A stretch of DNA of 64,000 bases from Microbacterium sp. AK031 (GTDB taxonomy: Bacteria > Actinomycetota > Actinomycetes > Actinomycetales > Microbacteriaceae). The position numbers and the translations under genes were made by a program. How positions within the stretch are numbered: position 1 is the first letter of the stretch; each line of letters opens with the position of its first letter. This document shows, piece after piece, positions 26,172 through 35,698 of this stretch. The notes beneath the pieces are model-generated. The model was not told where the DNA came from. It searched no databases and worked only from the letters and a program-made list of their open reading frames with translations. The stretch is from positions 62,001 through 126,000 of the forward strand of contig NZ_JANUCA010000008.1 of the NCBI RefSeq assembly GCF_024807145.1, written 5' to 3'.

Positions 26172-26705
26172 CTACCCCACGTTCCCGAACTCCACGACCC
26201 CACCCACAACGGTCGCCGTAACCTCCTGCTCCGCGATCCGCTCCGCCGGAATCTCATACAGATCATCACTGAGCGCGATGAAGTCCGCCAGCATCCCGAC
26301 CTTCAGCATCCCCTTCGAACGTTCTTGACCGACCGCGTACGCCGAACCATACGTATAGGCCCGCACGGCCTCGTCGATCGAGATCCGCTCGCGCTCGCCG
26401 AGCACGGCACCAGAACCGGTCCTCCGCAGCACCATGTCTCGCAGCGAGACGAGCGGGTTCGCATCCGAGATGGGGGAGTCAGTCGATCCGTTGAGGACGA
26501 TCCCGGCATCCGCCAGCGACTTCACGCGGTAGATGTCGTCGTGACGATCCTCAGCCACGGCGGCGGCCATGCCATCGCAGAAGTCCGACAGGAAGACGCC
26601 CTGCGGCACCGGAATCACCCCGAGACGAGCAGCGCGCGCGACGTCGGCGTCGCTCGCCAACGCGAAGTGCTCGATGCAGTGGCGCACGTTGGGCCGCGGC
26701 GCGAT
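26172..26705 (-). repeat. Right direct repeat bounding the sugar-acid island
   Basis: The 3' third of the intact amidohydrolase gene, repeated in decayed form at 16984-17510. The intact copy keeps the frame; the other copy has deletions. The identity is judged by eye only. Confidence 0.75.
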
Positions 26706-27809
26706 CCGCTGCGCCTCCTCGATGGCATCCAGCACATGCGTGATCGCCCGGTCGCCGATCGCGTGCGTGGCGACCGTCCAGCCGGCGCGGTGCGCGCCGA
26801 CGATGTAATCGCGCAGCTGCTCCGGCTCGTGCAGCAGCACGCCGAAGTTGTCGGCCTCGCCGTGGAAGCACGCGTGCATGGCGGCCGATCGCCCGATGAA
26901 CGAACCGTCAGCGACGATCTTCACCGGCCCGACGCGCAGCATGTCGTCGCCGAGACCGGTGCGGATGCCGAGGTCCAGCCCCAGCACGTCTTTATCGGGC
27001 AGATCCTTGAAGGGATGCAGCACGGTGATGTACGGCATCAGGGTCGTCCGCACCCGTAGCGTCCGCTGCTCGACTGCCGTCTGATACGCGTGGTAATCGA
27101 GCGGGCTGTTGCCGACCACCCGGATCTCGCCGATGCCGGGCTCGGTGACCGAGGTGAGCCCGTAGCTCAGCGCCTGATCGCCGGCGAGACCGAGATTGCG
27201 CTGCACCTCGTCAAGCCCGACGGGGCGCACCAAGGCGTTGATCGGACCCATCGCCGACTCCTGCAGCAGACCCTGCGGCCGTCCGTCGGCATCGCGCGGG
27301 ATGCTGCCACCCGCGATGTCCGGATAGCCCTCCCTCCGCGGATAACCGACGAGCTCGAACGCACGAGTGTTGGCCACGAGCATGTGACCGGAGACGTGCT
27401 CCAGAAGGACAGGCCGGCCGCCGGCCACACGATCCAGCGCCTCTGCCGTCGGATGATCCTCGAGGAAGTTCTGGTCGTATCCGGCGCCTCGTACCCAGGC
27501 ATCCGGTGCCAGGCCGTCCGCATACTCACGGACCGCGGCATACAGCTCGGCCAGCGAGTTCACCGCGCCAGGACGCAGATTCAACGACGCCAGGCGGAAC
27601 CCCGTCAGCGAGAGGTGATGGTGCGCGTCGTGGAATCCGGGGAGCACCGGCTGCCCGCCGAGATCGACGATGCGGTCGGCATCCAGGCCATGCAGGTCGT
27701 CGTCGAAACCGACGATGCGGCCGCCCAGCGTGCCGATGCTGTGCGCGAACGGCCGCTCGGGGTCGAGGGTGCGGATGCGGGCGTTGGTGAAGATCGCGTC
27801 GATATGCAT
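26172..27809 (-). CDS. YtcJ-like metal-dependent amidohydrolase
   Basis: 545 residues. The N-terminal metal motif GFHDAHHH, the central ATHAIGD and the late STDSP are those of the YtcJ/amidohydrolase-3 group, which hydrolyse amide or formyl bonds of small compounds. It has no signal peptide. The single-base gap to the upstream MFS gene marks one operon for uptake and hydrolysis of an unknown amide. Its 3' end is duplicated at 16984-17510. Confidence 0.9.
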   Translation of the reverse strand: MHIDAIFTNARIRTLDPERPFAHSIGTLGGRIVGFDDDLHGLDADRIVDLGGQPVLPGFHDAHHHLSLTGFRLASLNLRPGAVNSLAELYAAVREYADGLAPDAWVRGAGYDQNFLEDHPTAEALDRVAGGRPVLLEHVSGHMLVANTRAFELVGYPRREGYPDIAGGSIPRDADGRPQGLLQESAMGPINALVRPVGLDEVQRNLGLAGDQALSYGLTSVTEPGIGEIRVVGNSPLDYHAYQTAVEQRTLRVRTTLMPYITVLHPFKDLPDKDVLGLDLGIRTGLGDDMLRVGPVKIVADGSFIGRSAAMHACFHGEADNFGVLLHEPEQLRDYIVGAHRAGWTVATHAIGDRAITHVLDAIEEAQRIAPRPNVRHCIEHFALASDADVARAARLGVIPVPQGVFLSDFCDGMAAAVAEDRHDDIYRVKSLADAGIVLNGSTDSPISDANPLVSLRDMVLRRTGSGAVLGERERISIDEAVRAYTYGSAYAVGQERSKGMLKVGMLADFIALSDDLYEIPAERIAEQEVTATVVGGVVEFGNVG

Positions 27810-27810
27810 G

Positions 27811-29119
27811 TCAGGCCGCGCTCTCCCGCGCCACCTGCCGCACGATCTGACGCTGCAGACCCCACACGCCGGCGATCGTGACGAGGATCATCACGGCGTA
27901 GAACACCGCGACCGCCCAGACGCTGCCGCCGCTGGAGTTCAGGATCCACTGCGCGACCAGCGGGGTCGAACCGCCGAACACCGTGGCGCACAACTGGTAG
28001 GCGAGTGAGACACCCGAGTACCGAATGCGGGCGGGGAAGGCCGACGCCAGGAATGTGGCCAGCAGCGCGTAATAGGCCGTGCTGCCGAGGATCGTGGCGT
28101 AGAGCGTGACGGCTATCCACAGAGGGGATGCCCGCCTGGATGGCCAGGAAGTACGGAACGGTCAGCAGCACGCTGAACACGAGGCCCGTGAGCATGACCC
28201 TGGCGATGCCGAAGCGCTCGGCGATCTTCGCGGCGATCGGCTGCCAGATGAACTGAAGCACGGCCATGCCCAGCAGGATGTTGAGCATCAGCTGACGGTC
28301 GAGGCCCAGCGATCCGGTGGTCCACGACAGCAGGAACGTGTTCGAGAAGTAGGCGTTCGAGATGCCCATGACGGATGCCAGGACGCCGAGTCCGATGAAG
28401 ATCGGAGCCGTGCGGAGTGCGACGAGCACCGGCGCGCTCACGACCTCCTGCTTCTGCTTCGCCGCGACGAAGTCAGGTGACTCCTCCACCTTCAGACGGA
28501 TGACGAGACCGACGGCCACGAGGATCGCGGAGACCAGGAACGGGATGCGCCACCCCCACGAGATGAACTGCTCATCGGGCAGCAGGCCCACGAGGAGGAA
28601 CATCAGTGTGGCGAGGATGGATCCGGCAGGCGACCCCTGCTGCACCCATGCGCCGGCGAGACCCTTCTTCTCTGGCCGGGCGTTCTCGGTGGAGAGCAGC
28701 ACGGCCCCACCCCACTCGCCGCCGACGGCGAAGCCCTGCAGGCCACGGAGCACGACGAGCAGGATCGGCGCCAGCATCCCGATCTGCGCGAACGTCGGCA
28801 GCAGGCCGATCAGGGTCGTCGCCACTCCCATCAAGACCAGGGTGATGACGAGAACGTTCTTGCGCCCGAGCTTGTCGCCGAAGTGCCCGAAGACGAGGCC
28901 TCCGACGGGACGCATGAGGAAGCCGACCCAGAAGGTCGTGAAAGACGCCAGCAGCGCGGCGCCCGGAGCGACGTCCGGGTAGAAGACGCGGCCGAACACG
29001 AGCGCGGCGGCGGTGCCGAAGATGTAGAAGTCGTACCACTCGATCGCAGTGCCGACGAAGGCGCCGACCATCGACCGTCGCTGGCGGGCCGGGGAGATCT
29101 CAGTGTGCGAAGTGGCCAT
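27811..29119 (-). pseudogene. MHS-type MFS transporter with a frameshift
   Basis: The first part (start ATG 29119, about 330 residues) reads as a metabolite:H+ symporter: GTAIEWYDFYIFG, MRPVGGLVFGHFGDKLGRK and GGEWGGAVLL. Near 28120-28126 the frame breaks after AIQAGIP. One extra base, or two missing, shifts reading; the correct continuation (LWIAVTLYATILGSTAYYA, then LYQLCATVFGGSTPL) lies in another frame and ends at 27811. Thus the gene is broken, or the sequence has an error. Helices 9-12 would be lost. It is in one operon with the amidohydrolase. Confidence 0.8.
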
Positions 29120-29187
29120 AAGTGGCCCTCTCTGTCGGGGGAGAACTTTCCGCCGGATGCCGAACGGGATGATGACGACCTACGCCG

Positions 29188-29448
29188 GTGAGCGCCTTGA
29201 ACCCATGGCCCGCGACCTCGTGCGCCGAGGGCGACCCGATTTCCGACGTGATGATCGCGACACCCGTCGAGACCTACGACCGCCTGCGCACCGGAGCCGA
29301 CCTCGCGGTGACGACCAGCCCGCCGGCCTCGAGGCTGCGCGGCACCCGGGTGATGACGCTGCCGCTGTTCTGCCAGTTGCCGGCCACCCACCCACTCGTT
29401 GCAACGCATGTCCCCGATCTGTGTCCGGAAGGGACGTATCCCGCGTAG
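29188..29448 (+). pseudogene. Remnant of a LysR-type regulator effector domain
   Basis: DVMIATPVETYDRLRTGADLAV followed by RVMTLPLFCQLPATHPLV is the pattern of a LysR substrate-binding domain, but the helix-turn-helix and most of the protein are missing. It is divergent from the MFS-amidohydrolase operon, where a LysR regulator would be expected. Boundaries are approximate. Confidence 0.5.
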
Positions 29449-29503
29449 GCCTGACGGCCCGGCGTCAGGTGAGTTCCATGCAAGGCATTTGACACGTCGT
29501 GAA

Positions 29504-29538
29504 AACGTGTAAAAAAAACGGCCGAATTTTTACACGTT
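29504..29538. promoter_or_regulatory. Perfect inverted repeat at the second Fic promoter
   Basis: AACGTGTAAAAA (29504-29515) and TTTTTACACGTT (29527-29538) are perfect 12-bp complements around 11 bases. The right arm covers a TTTACA -35 candidate (29529-29534); TATTCT (29554-29559) is the -10 and the start codon lies seven bases on, so the message may be leaderless. A repressor binding here would block RNA polymerase. Confidence 0.7.
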
Positions 29539-29565
29539 GGGTGAATGTGTGCGTATTCTTTACAG

Positions 29566-30687
29566 ATGACCTGGTCCCCAGAGGTGCCGTACAACGATCT
29601 CCCGCTCTTACCCCCACATGCGGACTACGAGACGAAGTCCGTGCTGCGGTCGGCGATCCGCGCCCGGGCGGCGATCGCAGCGCTTGACCAGGCTGCCAAG
29701 CGGATGCAGAACCCAATGGTCCTCGTCAACTCGATCTCGCTTCTCGAAGCGCAGGCGAGCTCGGAGATAGAGAACATAGTCACGACCACAGATGAACTTT
29801 TCCGGTTCGTCCATGAGCCGTCCGATGCCGCAAGCCCGGACACGAAGGAGACGTTGCGATACCGGGCGGCGCTCTTCGCCGGTATGGATGCGATTCGTGC
29901 TCGACCGCTCTCGGTCACCACGGCAATCGAAGTGTGCACGAACATCCATCGCCGAGAGATGGGCGTCCGCCGCCTTCCCGGAACATACATCGGCAACCCC
30001 CGAACGCAACAGGCGATCTACACTCCGCCAATCGGCGAGCGGGTCATCCTCGACAAACTCTCCAACTGGGCGGAATTCCTTCACGCGGACTCTGAAACAG
30101 ACCCGCTCATCACGATGGCCATCTCCCACTACCAGTTCGAGGCAATTCACCCGTTCGAAGACGGCAACGGAAGGACGGGCAGGATCCTCAATGTCCTTCA
30201 ACTCGTCGAAGCGGGGCTCTTGAACGCGCCGATCCTTTACCTCTCTCGATTCATCATCCGGAACAAGGACGAGTACTACCGTCTCTTGCTAGCGGTTACG
30301 AGAGACATCGCCTGGGAAGAGTGGATCGAGTTCATACTGAGCGGACTCGAGGAGACCGCTCAACAGACATTGCGGAAGATCGATCGGATACAGGAGCTGC
30401 AGGAAACGGTACGACAGGATATCCGAGACGCCACGAAAGCCGGCAGCAACGCCGACTTGCTCGATGTCCTGTTCGAGAACCCCTACGCTCGCATCTCGAA
30501 CGTCATTGAGAGATGCAACGTGTCGCGCCCGACCGCCACCGCGTGGTTGAACGGCCTCGTGGCGAGTGGCGCGCTCACAGATCTCAAAATCGGACGGGAT
30601 CGTCTGTTCATCAATACCCGATTCCTGAACATCCTCGCTGCGGATGAAACGATTGGCGGAGAATCAAATCCGCCGACTCTGTTCTAA
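29566..30687 (+). CDS. Fic-domain AMP-transferase, class II (SoFic-like)
   Basis: 373 residues. It starts MTWSPEVPYNDLPLLPP, typical of the Shewanella SoFic group, with the inhibitory motif SSEIEN near 65-70. The full catalytic motif HPFEDGNGRTGR is at about 193-204, and there is a C-terminal winged helix (RISNVIERCNVSRPTATAWLNGL). It should transfer AMP to a protein hydroxyl, held off by the N-terminal helix. ATG 29566 matches the family start better than an in-frame ATG 21 bases upstream. Unlike the Fic at 15721 it has all catalytic residues. Confidence 0.92.
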   Translation: MTWSPEVPYNDLPLLPPHADYETKSVLRSAIRARAAIAALDQAAKRMQNPMVLVNSISLLEAQASSEIENIVTTTDELFRFVHEPSDAASPDTKETLRYRAALFAGMDAIRARPLSVTTAIEVCTNIHRREMGVRRLPGTYIGNPRTQQAIYTPPIGERVILDKLSNWAEFLHADSETDPLITMAISHYQFEAIHPFEDGNGRTGRILNVLQLVEAGLLNAPILYLSRFIIRNKDEYYRLLLAVTRDIAWEEWIEFILSGLEETAQQTLRKIDRIQELQETVRQDIRDATKAGSNADLLDVLFENPYARISNVIERCNVSRPTATAWLNGLVASGALTDLKIGRDRLFINTRFLNILAADETIGGESNPPTLF

Positions 30688-30710
30688 CCAGGGACGGACG
30701 CGCAACGAGT

Positions 30711-31625
30711 TCAGATGTCGTCGCCGGCGAGTGATGCGTCGGACCGAGCCCCGTCGCGCCACCCGATCCCGCGCCCGGCGATCCGCCGCCCGGCCTCGTC
30801 CGCTGCGACCGGTTCGCCGACATCGGTCCCGCGCTGCAGCGACACCGCCGAGTGCACGATCGTGTCGGCGTAGACGTGCACGAGGTTGTATCCCTGCGCA
30901 GCATCCTGTCCCCGCGTCGCACCGATCGGCTGCGCCAGATCCTGCCCGTAGGCGCTCGACGATGCCACCGCCACCGGGATGCCCGCGAACGTGCCGAACG
31001 ACGGATGATGCACGTGCCCCGAAAGAATGCCCCCCACGTCCGACCCTGCCAGCACCGCAGCGAGCCGCGGCTGATCGCGCAGCTCCACCGTCACGGCCAA
31101 ATCGAGAACCGTGGGCAGCGGCGGATGGTGGATGAGCAGCAGCGTCCCAGCCGGCGCAGCCACCGACAACTCCGAGGCAAGCCATGAGAGCTGCGCCTCA
31201 TCCAGCTCGCCCCAGTGCGCACCCGGCACGGTCGAGTCCAGCACGATCACGCGCATGTCGCCGAACCACCGCACCGACGTGATCGGGTCGTCCCCCGACC
31301 CATCCAGCAGCTCCGCCCGCATCGCCGCACGGTCGTCGTGGTTCCCCGCCGCCCACACGATCTCGCACTCGAGCGCCACGGCCGCCGGCTCCACAAGTGC
31401 CCTCAAGCGTCGGTACGCCGACACATCCCCCCGGTCGGTCAGGTCCCCGGTCATCAGCAGTGCGTCCGGCTTCAACCCCGAAGCCACCAGCCGGTCCAGC
31501 ATGAGCGACAGGTTCGAATCGGCATCCGTCCCGCTGCCGTACAGGGGCGAACGCTCGCCGGGCAGATGCGTGTCGGAGATGTGCACGAAGGTGTGCGACG
31601 GACGGGGGTGTTCGGTGAGGATCAT
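30711..31625 (-). CDS. Cytoplasmic metallophosphoesterase (CpdA-like)
   Basis: 304 residues. The calcineurin-like set is complete: DTH, GDLTD, GNHD, HHPP and GHVHH. The family includes cAMP phosphodiesterases and phosphatases of small substrates. No signal peptide. As last gene of the importer operon from 36778, it may cleave the imported phosphorylated compound. The stop lies 23 bp from the Fic gene stop. Confidence 0.9.
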   Translation of the reverse strand: MILTEHPRPSHTFVHISDTHLPGERSPLYGSGTDADSNLSLMLDRLVASGLKPDALLMTGDLTDRGDVSAYRRLRALVEPAAVALECEIVWAAGNHDDRAAMRAELLDGSGDDPITSVRWFGDMRVIVLDSTVPGAHWGELDEAQLSWLASELSVAAPAGTLLLIHHPPLPTVLDLAVTVELRDQPRLAAVLAGSDVGGILSGHVHHPSFGTFAGIPVAVASSSAYGQDLAQPIGATRGQDAAQGYNLVHVYADTIVHSAVSLQRGTDVGEPVAADEAGRRIAGRGIGWRDGARSDASLAGDDI

Positions 31626-31658
31626 GTCTCTTCCGGGTCGACGAACAAGGTCAAGAAG

Positions 31659-32708
31659 TCAGCGGACGGCCGCGGCCGTGGTCCCGGGAACGAGCTCCCC
31701 GGCGAAGGCCTGCCGGATCGTGTCGGGCCTCAGCTCAGGCCCCGTCTCCGACGCCGGCGCCGAGGTCAGCAGCGTCTGCATGGTCTCCACGGCAGCCGCG
31801 GCGACCTGCGCCACAGGAATGCGGACGGTCGTCAGCCCCAGCAGGTCGGCCCCAGGCAGGATGCCGTCGCAGCCGGTGATGCTCACATCCCCCGGCACAT
31901 CCAGACCTGCATCGCGCGCGGCCCGCATCACTGCGAGCTGACGGTAGTCCGAAGCGCACATCACCGCTGTCGCGCCGTCGCGCACAGTGCCCAGCGCCTC
32001 GGCGACGCCGTCATCCGGGCGGGGGCCATCAGCGATCATCGTCACCGACGCCCCCTCCGCGATGAGGGTCTCGCGCATCGCCATCGCGCGCAGATGCTCG
32101 GGATACGACACCTCCGGCGCGGCCGTCAACACCACGACGTTGCGGTGGCCGAGGGCCAGCACATGCTCCGCCAGCATCCGCCCATGGGTCGGGTCGTCGT
32201 AGTGCGCGGAGTGGATCCGGCCGGCCTCCTCGACGCGTCCGGCACGAACGATCGGCACCTGATCGGCGAACGGCTCGAGCTGCGCCGCGGTGATGCCACC
32301 CGTCGCCACGATGAGCCCGGCCACCCGCATCCCGAGAAGGCGATGCAGCGCGTTCACCTGCTTGGCGCCCTGCTCGTCCGCGCCGATCGTCACGGTCACG
32401 AGGTCGAGTCCTCGCCGATGCGCCTCATCCTGCAGACGCGAGAACAGCAGACCGTAGGCCGGGTTGCTCGCATCGCGCAGCATCAAGCCCACTGTGCCGG
32501 TGCGCCCGGCGGCGAGTTCAGCGGCCATCGTGTTGCGCACGTATCCGAGCCGTTCGGCGGCCTCGAGGATGCGGTCACGGGTCTCCGAAGCGAACCGTCC
32601 CTCGCCCTTCAGCGCGCGCGTCGCGGTCGCCCGCGACACTCCCGCCGCCGATGCGACATCGCTGATCGTCACGCGCAGGGCCGGAGTACCGGCATCCTCA
32701 GCAGTCAT
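31659..32708 (-). CDS. LacI-family regulator of the ABC operon
   Basis: 349 residues. An N-terminal LacI helix-turn-helix (TISDVASAAGVSRATATRALKGEGR) is followed by a sugar-binding-type sensor. ATG 32708 overlaps the permease stop by four bases, so it is co-translated with the importer it probably controls. The candidate operator is at 36831-36847. Confidence 0.9.
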   Translation of the reverse strand: MTAEDAGTPALRVTISDVASAAGVSRATATRALKGEGRFASETRDRILEAAERLGYVRNTMAAELAAGRTGTVGLMLRDASNPAYGLLFSRLQDEAHRRGLDLVTVTIGADEQGAKQVNALHRLLGMRVAGLIVATGGITAAQLEPFADQVPIVRAGRVEEAGRIHSAHYDDPTHGRMLAEHVLALGHRNVVVLTAAPEVSYPEHLRAMAMRETLIAEGASVTMIADGPRPDDGVAEALGTVRDGATAVMCASDYRQLAVMRAARDAGLDVPGDVSITGCDGILPGADLLGLTTVRIPVAQVAAAAVETMQTLLTSAPASETGPELRPDTIRQAFAGELVPGTTAAAVR

Positions 32709-34594
32709 GCGGCCCGCCCTCGACGTCTCCGCGGCGACGTCGCCTTCGAAGAGCCTGCGCGCGATCCTCGTCCATACACGAGGTACATCGTGGCACCCAT
32801 GATGATCATCAGCAGCACCGTGTACACGAATGTGATCGGCATCGCGTCGAGATTGTTCTCGCCACGCGTGCTCTCCTGGATCGCCACACCCAGCGGCTGA
32901 TACAGCGGGTGGTAGAGGAAGATCGCTGCGTCGTAGTCGTCGAGCAGGCTGTTGAAATTCAGCGCCGTGATCGCCGCAGCGGTGGGCAGCACGAGCGGGA
33001 GCAGCACTCGACGGAACGCGGTCAGCGACCCGGCACCGAGGATGCGGGAGGCGTCTTCCAGCGAATCCGGAACCGACGCGAACGCCGCCTTCAGCAGCCG
33101 CAGCGTGAACGGGATCTTCACGCAGATGTATGCGATCAGCAGCAGGATCGGAGTGCCGGTCAGCACGATGTTGCCGACGATCGCCTGCGGCTTGTCGAAC
33201 GTCATCACCAGGGCGAGCGCGATGAGTACGATCGGCAGGATCCACGGAATGTGCAGCACGTACTCGATCGCCGTCGTGAGCACGTTCCGATGCTTCTGCA
33301 GCACCCGCGCGACGAACAGCAGCCCGACGACGACGATCACCGAGGCGAGCGCGCTGTACACGACGCTGACGATGAAGGGCCGAAGCGCCTGCGCACTGCT
33401 GAACACGGTGATGTAGTTGTCGAGCGTGAAACTGTCGAGCGTGATGGCGCCGGCGAGGATGCTGCGCGCATCGACGAACGAGAAGATCGCGATCAGCACC
33501 ACCGGTATCAGGTAGATCACCCACAGCACGTACGCGATGACGTGCACGACGACGTTCGCGAACGGATTGCGGATCTGCTGCTTCTGGATCGGCGTCGCCA
33601 CCTTCGCGACCGAGAAGTACACACCCGACTTCTCGGCGCGGTTCATGATCGCCAGCAGGATGACGGTCGCGAGTCCCAGCACGATGGCGAGGAGTGCGGC
33701 GATGTCGCGCGTCACGGGGCTGCGTGAGAGGTCGATGATGAGCGGAGCGACGGTCTGGAAGTCCGGGCCGCCGAGCACGAGCGGTGCGGTCAGCGCACCG
33801 AGGCCGATGAGGAACGTCAGCACCGTGACGGCGAACAGCATGGGCTTCATCACCGGCAGCACGATGCGGCGGAGGATGGTCCACGACGAGGCGCCCATGA
33901 GCTTGGCGGCCTCGATCGAGGCGTAGTCGACCTTGCCGAGCGATGACGACAGGAACAGCATGTGGTTGGTCGTCGTCGCGAAGGTCATCACGAACGCGAC
34001 CGCGAAGAAGCCGGAGAACCAGTCGCGGTTCATCTCCGGCCACCAGTTGACCATCAGGTTCGTGACGAACCCGAACCGCCCGTAGATGAAGTTGTAGCCG
34101 GCGGCGAGCACGATGCCGCCGTAGATGAGCGTCGTCGCGTACCCCAGCCACAGCAGCTTCGCCCCGCGGATCTTGAAGTATTGCGTGACGAGCACGATGA
34201 ACACACCGACGACGTTGACGGTGACGGACAGCGTGATCGCGAGGAGGAAGCTGTTGCCGAGCGTCTTCAGCGCGCGCTCGCTGCCGAGCAGCTTCTCGAC
34301 GGCCCGGATGCTGAACTGTCCATCCGGGAAGAACGTCGTCCCCAGCAGAGCAGCGTTCGGCAGCACGAGGAACGCGGCGGCGAACCAGATGACGGCGATG
34401 ACGGTCACCCAGGCGAGCGGCGAGCGGAGCATCGCACGGATGCTGCCGGGTTTGTCGTTGCCGCCCCTCCCGCCGCTCTTCCCGTTCTTGCCCGTCTTGC
34501 CGCCGCGGAGAGCGGATGCTACGCCCGTCAGGGCCCCGGCCTCACCGGGAAGCCCCGCCGATGGCGGAGGGACGGGACTCTTCGGATCTGTCAC
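32705..34594 (-). CDS. ABC permease with two fused permease domains (FbpB/AfuB type)
   Basis: About 629 residues. A Gly/Lys-rich cytoplasmic tail precedes two tandem permease domains of about six helices each, with EAA loops (ASIEAAKLMGAS and DSLEDASRILGAG). Fused permeases of this type serve ferric iron, thiamine or sugar-phosphate importers. GTG 34594, one base after the ATPase stop, is chosen over an upstream ATG that would overlap the ATPase gene. Confidence 0.9.
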   Translation of the reverse strand: MTDPKSPVPPPSAGLPGEAGALTGVASALRGGKTGKNGKSGGRGGNDKPGSIRAMLRSPLAWVTVIAVIWFAAAFLVLPNAALLGTTFFPDGQFSIRAVEKLLGSERALKTLGNSFLLAITLSVTVNVVGVFIVLVTQYFKIRGAKLLWLGYATTLIYGGIVLAAGYNFIYGRFGFVTNLMVNWWPEMNRDWFSGFFAVAFVMTFATTTNHMLFLSSSLGKVDYASIEAAKLMGASSWTILRRIVLPVMKPMLFAVTVLTFLIGLGALTAPLVLGGPDFQTVAPLIIDLSRSPVTRDIAALLAIVLGLATVILLAIMNRAEKSGVYFSVAKVATPIQKQQIRNPFANVVVHVIAYVLWVIYLIPVVLIAIFSFVDARSILAGAITLDSFTLDNYITVFSSAQALRPFIVSVVYSALASVIVVVGLLFVARVLQKHRNVLTTAIEYVLHIPWILPIVLIALALVMTFDKPQAIVGNIVLTGTPILLLIAYICVKIPFTLRLLKAAFASVPDSLEDASRILGAGSLTAFRRVLLPLVLPTAAAITALNFNSLLDDYDAAIFLYHPLYQPLGVAIQESTRGENNLDAMPITFVYTVLLMIIMGATMYLVYGRGSRAGSSKATSPRRRRGRAA

Positions 34595-34595
34595 G

Positions 34596-35651
34596 TCACA
34601 CCGCCGGGTACTGCAGGATCCAGCGGGGGTCGACGTCGACGCGAACGGCATCCCCGGCATCCCACTGGTGCGCGCTCGCGCCGGCAGGAACGCTCACCCG
34701 GAGCGTGGTGTCTTCGACGGCCACCGTGTAGACGCTGTGGCTGCCGTGATAGGTGCGGCCGACGACGGATCCGTCGAGGGATGCCGGCGAGTTCGCCGCC
34801 GCATCCGGCGCGGCCAGGTGCAGCTTCTCTGGGCGGACGTAGCTCTCTGCCGTGGCATCCAGAGCGGGGGCACCGGGCCCACTGCCCAGGCTGATGAGCA
34901 CGGCGGGGGTGAGGCGGTTGTTCTCGCCGATGAAGCGGCAGACGAACGGCGTACCGCTGCGGTCGTAGATCTCCTCTGGGGTGCCGACCTGCTGGAGGTG
35001 TCCGGCATCCAGCACCGCGATCCGGTCGCTGAGCGTCAGCGCCTCTTCCTGATCGTGCGTGACGTAGACCGTCGTCACGCCGACCTCGTGCTGCAGTTCT
35101 TTCAGCTGCTCGCGCAGCTGCACGCGGAGTTTCGCGTCGAGGTTCGACAGCGGCTCGTCGAGCAGCAGGATGCGCGGGGTGAGCACGAGCGCGCGGGCGA
35201 TGGCCACGCGCTGCTGCTGCCCGCCCGAGAGCTCCGACACGTTCTTGTCGAGCTGGCTCAGCGCCAGTCCGGTGCGATCGGCGATCTCGTTGACGCGGCG
35301 GGTCTGCTCGGCCTTCGACACCTTCTTCGCATCCGTCTGCCCGCGTTTGTTCACCGTGAGCCCGAACGCGATGTTCTCGCGCACATTCATGCTCGGGAAG
35401 AGGGCGTAGTTCTGGAACACCATGCCCACCTCGCGCTTCTCGCTGGGCACCCGCGTGACGTCGCGGCCGGCGATGAGTATGCGCCCGCCGGTCGGCTGGA
35501 CGAATCCGGCGAGGGAGCGCAGGGCGGTGGTCTTCCCGCATCCGGACGGACCCAGGAGGGTGAAGAACTCACCCTCCTGGATCTCCAGATCGAGGTGCGA
35601 GACCGCGCGGTGTTCGCCGAACGCGACATCGACATCTTCGAATCGGATCAT
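34596..35651 (-). CDS. ABC ATPase (FbpC/PotA type)
   Basis: 351 residues. Walker A GPSGCGKTT, Q-loop VFQNYALFP, signature LSGGQQQRVA, Walker B ILLLDEP and H-loop VTHD, followed by a C-terminal TOBE-like regulatory region. ATG 35651 has GGAAAG upstream; a start at 35735 would lengthen the N-terminus without domain support. Confidence 0.94.
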   Translation of the reverse strand: MIRFEDVDVAFGEHRAVSHLDLEIQEGEFFTLLGPSGCGKTTALRSLAGFVQPTGGRILIAGRDVTRVPSEKREVGMVFQNYALFPSMNVRENIAFGLTVNKRGQTDAKKVSKAEQTRRVNEIADRTGLALSQLDKNVSELSGGQQQRVAIARALVLTPRILLLDEPLSNLDAKLRVQLREQLKELQHEVGVTTVYVTHDQEEALTLSDRIAVLDAGHLQQVGTPEEIYDRSGTPFVCRFIGENNRLTPAVLISLGSGPGAPALDATAESYVRPEKLHLAAPDAAANSPASLDGSVVGRTYHGSHSVYTVAVEDTTLRVSVPAGASAHQWDAGDAVRVDVDPRWILQYPAV

Positions 35652-35698
35652 GGTGTCTTTCCGAGTGCCTTCCGGGTGCTTCCGAGTGTCCTTCTGGA

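Noticed and set aside
31215..32900. Plus-strand open frame of 561 codons
   Set aside because: Antisense shadow of the phosphoesterase and LacI genes; composition is that of reverse-read coding DNA.
32705..34151. 830-codon open frame extending the LacI regulator N-terminus
   Set aside because: The extension is an out-of-frame reading of the permease gene; ATG 32708 with a 4-bp overlap starts exactly at the LacI domain.
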